Made by a program: the position numbers and the translations under genes
The notes under the pieces: generated by a model
What the model saw: only the letters and a program-made list of their open reading frames with translations
Database searches by the model: none
Told to the model about the DNA's origin: nothing
Assembly: GCF_017695955.1 (NCBI RefSeq)
Contig: NZ_JAAORO010000003.1
Coordinates: 1-64,000 of the forward strand
Reading direction: 5' to 3'
Source: Prochlorococcus marinus XMU1419
GTDB lineage: Bacteria; Cyanobacteriota; Cyanobacteriia; PCC-6307; Cyanobiaceae
DNA length: 64,000 bases
Shown: positions 58,149-64,000 of the stretch, piece after piece
How the letters are laid out: every line of letters begins with the position of its first letter
Numbering within the stretch: the stretch's first letter is position 1

Positions 58149-60041
58149 TTATTTTTTGTAGAGATTAAATTTCTTACCATCCCAACAATAAATTTTATTT
58201 TGTTCAATAATAAAATTTTTGCAATTAATACCAGATGTTATTTGCTTGATTTGCTCTTCAGAATATATATTCAAATCTTGATTATCTTTTTTGAATTCAG
58301 CTTCATCTTCAGCTTTAACTTCTTCTAATTCTTCTTCAACTTCTGCTTTAACTTCTTCTAATTCTTCTTCAACTTCTGCTTTAGCTTCTTCTAATTCTTC
58401 TTCAACTTCTGCTTTAGCTTCTTCTAATTCTTCTTCAACTTCTGCTTTAACTTCTTCTAATTCTTCTTCAACTTCTGCTTTAGCTTCAGACTCTTCTAAT
58501 TTGTTCTCTTCATAATTAATCGAACTCATTTCAAATTTATTAAACTCTTGAAAGTCAATATCACATGGATCATATTGGATATCTGAAACTATGTCTAAAT
58601 TAGATACGTCTCTTAATTGATCAATATTATTACTACATGGAGTTATTTCTAAATCTCCAGATAATCTTTTAAGAGAAAAAAGATTATTATTATAAAAAGA
58701 TACCGCATCTATAAAAGAGTTTCTTGCAAAAAGAAGATCCCTTTGATTATTAATAATTTCTCTTTGATTAGTAACTCCTGCTTTAAATCTTTTATCAGAT
58801 ATATCTAATATTTCTTTTTGTTTGATTACTTGAATATAAGAATTTAAGATATTTTTTTTTGCAGAAACTAATTGAGTGAATGAGTTTTCTAAACGTTCTT
58901 TTATCCTATTATTCTCTTTATTATATTTTGCCTTAAATTCCTTTTTTCTACTAATGTTCTTTTGTTTTAATTCTTTGGATCTCCCTGCATCAAATATTCT
59001 CCATTCTGAAGTTAAGGCTATAGTATTATTCATATTTTTCCTGTAGTCATTATTCTGTATTGGTGGAGATACTTCTTCTTGTCCTAACTTATAAGAACCA
59101 GAGAGAGTATTGATGATGCTAAATTTCGGTTTAATGAGGGCATTAGATTTCTTAATTCGCTTATCAGCTAACCTTATTTCCAAATTAAGTTCCTTAAGTT
59201 TTTGATTATAAAGAATTGCATTTTTTTTAGTATTTTCTAATGAGTTATTCCAAAGACCTTTAATACTGATTTGATCATTAGTAATTGCTAAAAAATTATC
59301 ACTTAGACCAAGCGTATTGGAGAGTTTTCTAATTGATTCAGCTTCATCTCTATAAAAATTATTAAGCAAAACTTTATCTCTCAATAATTGGGTTTCTGCT
59401 TCAAAAACTTCTAAACGAGGAGCTAACAAGGCTTTATTTTTTGCGATAGTTGCCTCAAGGCTTTTTTTAGAAGAATTAACCATTATTTTAGATGTATTAA
59501 TTTTTGCCCTTACAGTTTGAAGTTGATAATATTGACTTTGAGCTCTTAAAGTTAAGTCCTCAATTATTGTTTTTAAAGCATTTTTAGCTTTATCTACATT
59601 CAATCTTTTAATGGCAATTTCAGGCTTCCTTTCTGGATCAATTATGTCCCATTTTATTACAGTTGAGAGTGATGCTTCTAGTTGATTAGTTTCAAAATCA
59701 GTTGATGAATTAAATTCAGGATTCCTATATTCATCTCCTACTAAATAGGATGGTAATCCATTAGACTGAAGATCAATTGTTGGATATCTTAGTTTTAAAG
59801 TTGCCTTCAAGTCATATGTTGCTTGATTTAACCTCTGAAGTGCAGCTGAATATTCTTGATTATTTCTAACTAATATATCTCTTAAATTTTCGAAGCTAAT
59901 TTCCTCTAATTCCTTAGATTTAGACAAATATGGATTTCCATTTATAGCATTCGGTTTAATTAGTGTAGGTTTTTGTTCTGACCTAACATTAATAAAAAAA
60001 CAACTTAATATTATTAATTTTATAAAAATAAAAAATTTCAT
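58149..60041 (-). CDS. tolC: TolC-like outer-membrane factor with Glu-rich repeat tail
   Basis: The protein has 630 residues. After a signal peptide (FFIFIKLIILSCFFINVRS), two long helical halves of the OEP fold follow (YSAALQRLNQATYDLKATLK; RFKAGVTNQREIINNQRDLL). From about 520 an 11-residue unit, KAEVEEELEEA/V, is repeated about six times, with perfect 33-base tandem DNA repeats (58318-58485). A short basic domain with two Cys ends the protein. The barrel channel completes the secretion system; the tail is an added feature. Confidence 0.85.
   Translation of the reverse strand: MKFFIFIKLIILSCFFINVRSEQKPTLIKPNAINGNPYLSKSKELEEISFENLRDILVRNNQEYSAALQRLNQATYDLKATLKLRYPTIDLQSNGLPSYLVGDEYRNPEFNSSTDFETNQLEASLSTVIKWDIIDPERKPEIAIKRLNVDKAKNALKTIIEDLTLRAQSQYYQLQTVRAKINTSKIMVNSSKKSLEATIAKNKALLAPRLEVFEAETQLLRDKVLLNNFYRDEAESIRKLSNTLGLSDNFLAITNDQISIKGLWNNSLENTKKNAILYNQKLKELNLEIRLADKRIKKSNALIKPKFSIINTLSGSYKLGQEEVSPPIQNNDYRKNMNNTIALTSEWRIFDAGRSKELKQKNISRKKEFKAKYNKENNRIKERLENSFTQLVSAKKNILNSYIQVIKQKEILDISDKRFKAGVTNQREIINNQRDLLFARNSFIDAVSFYNNNLFSLKRLSGDLEITPCSNNIDQLRDVSNLDIVSDIQYDPCDIDFQEFNKFEMSSINYEENKLEESEAKAEVEEELEEVKAEVEEELEEAKAEVEEELEEAKAEVEEELEEVKAEVEEELEEVKAEDEAEFKKDNQDLNIYSEEQIKQITSGINCKNFIIEQNKIYCWDGKKFNLYKK
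58318..58485 (-). repeat. 33-bp tandem repeat in the tolC-like gene
   Basis: About five copies of a 33-base unit, in frame, encode KAEVEEELEEA/V. Copies differ at a single position (GCT/GTT), so the number of copies probably varies between strains. Confidence 0.8.
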
Positions 60042-60175
60042 TGAATCAATCTAATTAACATTGCTAATTTGAAAATATATTCATTAATTCAAGTTTTATA
60101 AATACTATTAAACAATGAAGATTTAACTTTATCAAGTTTATGTTTTAATTTTAAAAAATCAAAAACTTATATAAT

Positions 60176-60883
60176 ATGAATTTCGAATTAAACTTTGACA
60201 GTAAAGAGTTAGCAAAACTTGGAATTTTAGAAACTTTTTTTAAAAGAAAATTAAAACACTACCTTACAAAAAAGGTACAAAAATCATTAAACACTGAACA
60301 ACAATTAAAAATAATCAATGATTGGAAAAAGAAGAATTCAATAAAATCAAATTCAGAGCTTGAGGAATGGTTACATCTTTATGAATTAAATATGGACGAA
60401 TGGATTAATTTAATAAATTCTGATTATCAGTGGTCTTACTGGTGTATGAATAAATACAAAGATGAATTAAGTCAATACTTTATTAAGAGAAAAGATTATC
60501 TAGATCTTTATTACTACACAATAATTAAAGTGAAAAACAAAGATTTAGCAGATGAAATTTATATAAGAATTAAAGAGGAAGAATCAACATTTGAGGAAAT
60601 AGTAAATAACTTTTCAAATGATAATGAAATTTTTTATGCTGAAAAAATAGGTCCTATTTCTTTAAATAATATAGAGGATCCAATAGCTTCTCTAATCAAA
60701 ATAGGGGATTTAAACCAACTATTCCAACCAAAATCATTAAATGAATTTTGGTTTATCTTAAGAAAGGATAATGTTTTGAAGGCAGAATTTAATAACCAAC
60801 AAAAAATTAAATTATCTTTAGAGTTAGGGGAAAAATTTCTTCACAATAGATTTATTGAAAATCAAAAACAAAGGAATATATAA
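60176..60883 (+). CDS. PpiC/SurA-like foldase near the secretion operon
   Basis: The protein has 235 residues with no clear signal peptide. A SurA/NifM-like helical N-terminal part (QQLKIINDWKKKNSIKSNSE) precedes a degenerate parvulin domain (YYYTIIKVKNKDLADEIYIR, ESTFEEIVNNFSNDNEIFYA, EKIGPISL). It is divergent from tolC, with 134 bases between starts. Parvulin-like proteins often accompany type I secretion loci in cyanobacteria. A role in secretion of the giant protein is inferred. Confidence 0.65.
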   Translation: MNFELNFDSKELAKLGILETFFKRKLKHYLTKKVQKSLNTEQQLKIINDWKKKNSIKSNSELEEWLHLYELNMDEWINLINSDYQWSYWCMNKYKDELSQYFIKRKDYLDLYYYTIIKVKNKDLADEIYIRIKEEESTFEEIVNNFSNDNEIFYAEKIGPISLNNIEDPIASLIKIGDLNQLFQPKSLNEFWFILRKDNVLKAEFNNQQKIKLSLELGEKFLHNRFIENQKQRNI

Positions 60884-60968
60884 AGTTTCTCAAATTCAAA
60901 ATTTGGTTGATTAAAATAACCTTTTTTTTTTTTATGAGATGAAATAGAAAAATTCTTCATTAAAAGAT

Positions 60969-62060
60969 TTAAACATTAAATAAAAATTCCATAACATCTC
61001 CTTCATTAACTATATATTCTTTACCTTCACTTCTAAGTAACCCTTTTGTTTTTGCATTTGCAATCGAACCTGAATCAATTAAGTTTTGATATGAAATAGT
61101 TTGGGCCCTAATAAATCCTTTTTCAAAATCAGTATGAATAACGCCTGCCGCTTGTGGAGCAGTCATCCCATCTTTAATCGTCCAAGCCTTCGTCTCCTTT
61201 TCTCCAGTAGTGAAATAAGTTTTTAATCCCAATAATTTATATGTTGATCTAATTAAAGAACTTAATCCTCCCTCCTCAACTCCTAAACCCATAAGGTAGT
61301 CTTTTTTATCTTCGATTTCCAACTCTATTAATTCTGATTCAACTTGAGCAGATATTTTTATACATTCTGTATTTTCACTACTTGCAAAACTCTGAACTTT
61401 GGATGAGAAATGATTACCTTCAGCTAAATCATTTTCATTTAAATTTGTTGCGTAAATAATAGGTTTTGCAGTAAGGAAGCCTAATTGCTTAATTATTAAA
61501 TTTTCTTCTTCGCTAAGAGATATTGATCTAACTGAAAGGCCTTTCTCTAGCTCTTCTTCAATTTTTTCTAGTAAGATATCTTCTTTTGCTGCCTCTTTAC
61601 TAGTTCTAACCTGTTTTTTAATTCTTTCTCTTCTTTTATGGAGTTGAGATAAATCAGCTAAATTCAATTCCAGATTAATTATCTCAATGTCATCCAAGGG
61701 ATCTACCTTTCCAGAGACATGAATTACATCACTATCTTCAAAGCACCTTACAACATGAACTATTGCATCAACCTCCCTAATATTTGATAAAAATTTATTT
61801 CCCAAACCTTCGCCTTTACTAGCTCCCTTTACTAGTCCTGCGATATCTACAAATTCAATTTTTGTAGGGATAATATTTTGGCTAGAACTTAAATTACCTA
61901 ATTCTTGCAACCTTTGATCTGGAACTGAAACTATGCCCTTATTAGGTTCTATAGTGCAAAAAGGAAAATTAGCCGCTTGGGCCTTAGCATTTTCTACAAG
62001 TGCATTAAATAGAGTTGATTTTCCAACATTTGGTAATCCAATAATACCTGCTTTTAACAT
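60969..62060 (-). CDS. ychF: YchF/Obg-like ATPase
   Basis: The protein has 363 residues, the family length. G1 is GLPNVGKSTLFNAL, followed by FPFCTIEPNKGIVSVPD, FVDIAGLVKGASKGEGLGNK (G3) and NLNENDLAE in the NxxE variant that prefers ATP. The TGS domain ends the protein (TWTIKDG-like, TGLLRSEGKEYIVNEGDVME). YchF binds ribosomes and takes part in stress responses. Core gene, with a chromosome-typical neighbourhood. Confidence 0.95.
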   Translation of the reverse strand: MLKAGIIGLPNVGKSTLFNALVENAKAQAANFPFCTIEPNKGIVSVPDQRLQELGNLSSSQNIIPTKIEFVDIAGLVKGASKGEGLGNKFLSNIREVDAIVHVVRCFEDSDVIHVSGKVDPLDDIEIINLELNLADLSQLHKRRERIKKQVRTSKEAAKEDILLEKIEEELEKGLSVRSISLSEEENLIIKQLGFLTAKPIIYATNLNENDLAEGNHFSSKVQSFASSENTECIKISAQVESELIELEIEDKKDYLMGLGVEEGGLSSLIRSTYKLLGLKTYFTTGEKETKAWTIKDGMTAPQAAGVIHTDFEKGFIRAQTISYQNLIDSGSIANAKTKGLLRSEGKEYIVNEGDVMEFLFNV

Positions 62061-62204
62061 TTGAAAAAACTTATGAAAAAATTATCAAGAAAACATCTTC
62101 TAGTAATATAGTATTTACTTAACCAATCTTGGATAAGTTAATTATAATCGTCTTGATTATTTATCTAGTTCCTAAATATTCTCTACTTCTGCTTTTTAAA
62201 AGAA

Positions 62205-63266
62205 ATGTTTGATTTAATAAAAAAAAATATAAATCTAAGAAGTGGAATTATATTGCTTTCCCTAGCTATATTTTTCGTTTTTATAACCAATTCCTTCAAG
62301 AAAAATAAGTCAAAAGATATTTCTGATTTTGTAGTTCAAGTGGAAAAAGGAATCCTTTCAGATTCAATAAATACTAGTGGTGAAGTAAAAGCAATAAGGA
62401 CAAGCAATATTGGGCCTCGGAAGCAAGGTCTAATAAAAGAAATCAAAGTAGATGAGGGCGATCTTGTAAAAAAAGATCAGGTTCTAGCTTCTCTTGATGA
62501 TGAAGACTTTATCTATAAAATTGAAGAACTTGAATTAAATGTAGCAAAACAAAAATCTGAATTTTTAAGAAGGGAATATTTATATCAAGAAGGTGCGGTA
62601 AGTAAAGAAGACTATGAAAGTTATAAAAATAAATACAACATTAGTAGTGCCAAACTTAATGATGCAAAAGCTGAAAAAAGTTTCTATCTAATTAAAGCTC
62701 CTTATGGAGGAAAGATAACTGCAAAATATGCGGAGATAGGGTCTTATGTCACACCAAGTACAAACTTAAGTTCAGACTCTAAAACCAAAAACTTTATTTT
62801 TGAACTATCTCAGGGTCTTGAAATTGTTGCCAAAGTTCCTGAGAGTGACATTGGCAGAATAAAAATAGGTCAAGAAGCTTCTGTAAGAATTGAGGCTTAT
62901 CCGTCAAAAAAATATAGTGCCATAGTTAAAAAAATAGCTACAAGAGCTGTAAAAGATAATAATGTAATCTCATTTGAAGTAACTCTAAATTTTAAAGATA
63001 TTTCTGAAGAAATTAAAATTGGAATGACTGCTGATCTTGAATTTAGAGTTGAGGATAATGAAGAAAAAATCCTTGTACCAACAGTTTCTATTGTCACTGA
63101 AAAAGGTGAAAAAGGAATTTTGAAAGTCGATAAAAACAATTCTCCCAAATTTGAAAAAATTGAAATTGGTATTAGTAGTGGAAACAAAACTTCAGTTATT
63201 AATGGATTGCAACCAGGAGAGCAAATATTTATTGATATTCCACCTTGGGCAAAGAAGAGAAAATGA
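62205..63266 (+). CDS. Membrane fusion protein, HlyD/RND type
   Basis: The protein has 353 residues. One N-terminal helix (SGIILLSLAIFFVFITNSF) is followed by a lipoyl domain (TSNIGPRKQGLIKEIKVDEG), a short coiled coil, PYGGKITAKYAEIGSYVTPS, a beta-barrel and a C-terminal proximal domain. It links an inner-membrane pump (MacB or RND type, not in the window) to TolC. Its TGA overlaps the ATG of polA by two bases, so the two genes are coupled. Confidence 0.85.
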   Translation: MFDLIKKNINLRSGIILLSLAIFFVFITNSFKKNKSKDISDFVVQVEKGILSDSINTSGEVKAIRTSNIGPRKQGLIKEIKVDEGDLVKKDQVLASLDDEDFIYKIEELELNVAKQKSEFLRREYLYQEGAVSKEDYESYKNKYNISSAKLNDAKAEKSFYLIKAPYGGKITAKYAEIGSYVTPSTNLSSDSKTKNFIFELSQGLEIVAKVPESDIGRIKIGQEASVRIEAYPSKKYSAIVKKIATRAVKDNNVISFEVTLNFKDISEEIKIGMTADLEFRVEDNEEKILVPTVSIVTEKGEKGILKVDKNNSPKFEKIEIGISSGNKTSVINGLQPGEQIFIDIPPWAKKRK

Positions 63267-64000
63267 GTTTAAAATCTGAAAACTCTAAAAAACCAATTTT
63301 ACTTTTAGTCGATGGTCATTCACTTGCTTTTAGAAGCTTCTATGCATTTAGCAAAGGGATAGATGGAGGTTTAACAACCAAAGAAGGATTCCCAACAAGT
63401 GTGACTTATGGATTTCTAAAAAGCCTTCTTGATAATTGCAAAAATATTAGTCCTGAGGGTGTTTGTATTACTTTTGATACCGAAAAACCTACTTTCAGAC
63501 ATGAATTAGATCCGAATTATAAGGCTAATAGAGATGTAGCACCAGATGTTTTTTTTCAGGATATTGAACAACTAGAAATCATTTTAGGGGAAAGCCTTAA
63601 TTTACCAATTTTTAAATCTCCTGGTTACGAAGCAGATGATATTCTAGGCACAATTGCAAATGATGCTTCTTCTAAAGGATGGTGCGTGAATATACTTTCT
63701 GGGGATCGGGACTTATTTCAATTAGTAGATGATCAAAAAGATATTTATGTACTTTATATGGGTGGTGGTCCATATGCAAAAAGCGGTAATCCAACTCTTA
63801 TGAATGAAAATGGAGTAAAAGAAAAATTAGGTGTTGCGCCAGAAAGAGTAGTTGATCTTAAAGCTCTAACTGGTGATAGTTCTGATAATATTCCTGGTAT
63901 TAAGGGGGTAGGTCCAAAAACTGCAATTAATCTACTAAAAGAAAACGATACACTTGATGGGATTTATAAGGCTTTGGACAAGATTCAGCAGAACAATGAT
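63263..64000 (+). CDS. polA: DNA polymerase I, N-terminal part
   Basis: The first 246 codons are inside the window. The 5'-3' exonuclease domain is clear: LLLVDGHSLAFRSFYAFSKG, ITFDTEKPTFRHELDPNYKA, PGYEADDILGTIA and SGDRDLFQLVDD, with the metal-binding Asp residues in place. The helix-hairpin-helix segment DNIPGIKGVGPKTAINLLKE follows. It fills gaps and removes RNA primers. The start ATG (63263) overlaps the stop of the membrane fusion protein gene. The 3' part lies beyond the window. Confidence 0.95.
   Translation, partial: MSLKSENSKKPILLLVDGHSLAFRSFYAFSKGIDGGLTTKEGFPTSVTYGFLKSLLDNCKNISPEGVCITFDTEKPTFRHELDPNYKANRDVAPDVFFQDIEQLEIILGESLNLPIFKSPGYEADDILGTIANDASSKGWCVNILSGDRDLFQLVDDQKDIYVLYMGGGPYAKSGNPTLMNENGVKEKLGVAPERVVDLKALTGDSSDNIPGIKGVGPKTAINLLKENDTLDGIYKALDKIQQNND

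Noticed and set aside
58291-58515. A Ser/Thr/Ala-rich plus-strand frame, or a CRISPR-like array
   Set aside because: It is the complement of the 33-base coding repeat in the tolC-like gene; units are directly adjacent without spacers.
1-64000. Insertion sequences, CRISPR arrays, rRNA genes and restriction systems
   Set aside because: I found no transposase, cas gene, spaced repeat array, rRNA segment or restriction-modification gene on either strand.

Overview
The window is a very AT-rich chromosome segment of a high-light Prochlorococcus (marine picocyanobacterium). The call rests on several high-light-inducible (Hli) genes, photosystem-like small membrane proteins, many cyanobacterium-specific small families (DUF3303, DUF1651, DUF2839, DUF3721), a som-type porin, and the order ychF, membrane fusion protein, polA at the right edge.

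Layout. 0-3.1 kb: the 5' end of a porin gene whose ribosome-binding site carries a likely Yfr1 sRNA target, a small conserved gene and a TPR-sulfotransferase. 3.16 kb: an intact tRNA-Pro(TGG). 3.2-22.6 kb: a stack of integrative elements (tycheposon type) bounded by six copies of the 3' half of that tRNA, at about 4.7, 5.7, 7.9, 15.0, 19.3 and 22.6 kb. The copies are perfect near the tRNA and decay with distance. Elements A, B, C, D and E each carry their own short repeat near both ends, with a different sequence in each, which looks like arm sites for different tyrosine recombinases.

Cargo. Element A holds a secreted TPR protein and B a membrane-anchored Cys-rich protein. C holds a five-gene metal/redox cassette (MauE-like, DUF411, DUF3721, PepSY-like). 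D is a phage-satellite-like element with a RecA-fold ATPase, a protease-capsid fusion, three HTH proteins and the only integrase in the window. E is a complete four-gene general amino-acid ABC transporter. F is a group of photosystem-II-like small membrane proteins, including a PsbY-PsbF-like fusion without the haem histidine.

22.6-47 kb is an accessory island of small, mostly unrecognised genes. Recognisable ones are Hli proteins, SRAP/YedK, a zincin lipoprotein, rluF, an EF-hand/ECF-sigma/anti-sigma operon, a cupin, an NRAMP-like transporter, an NSS symporter and SelO. It also contains decayed copies of parts of the stacked elements: a satellite non-coding block, a DUF1651 gene, a shortened copy of the element C cassette with a frameshift, and a fragment of an element F gene. 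The island therefore looks like an older layer of the same traffic.

47-60.9 kb ends in a type I secretion locus (TolC, CNMP-C39-ABC exporter, HlyD, and a roughly 1,790-residue FG-GAP/Calx-beta protein that seems to start at ATT), with a divergent PpiC-like foldase. 61-64 kb returns to core genes (ychF, a membrane fusion protein, polA).
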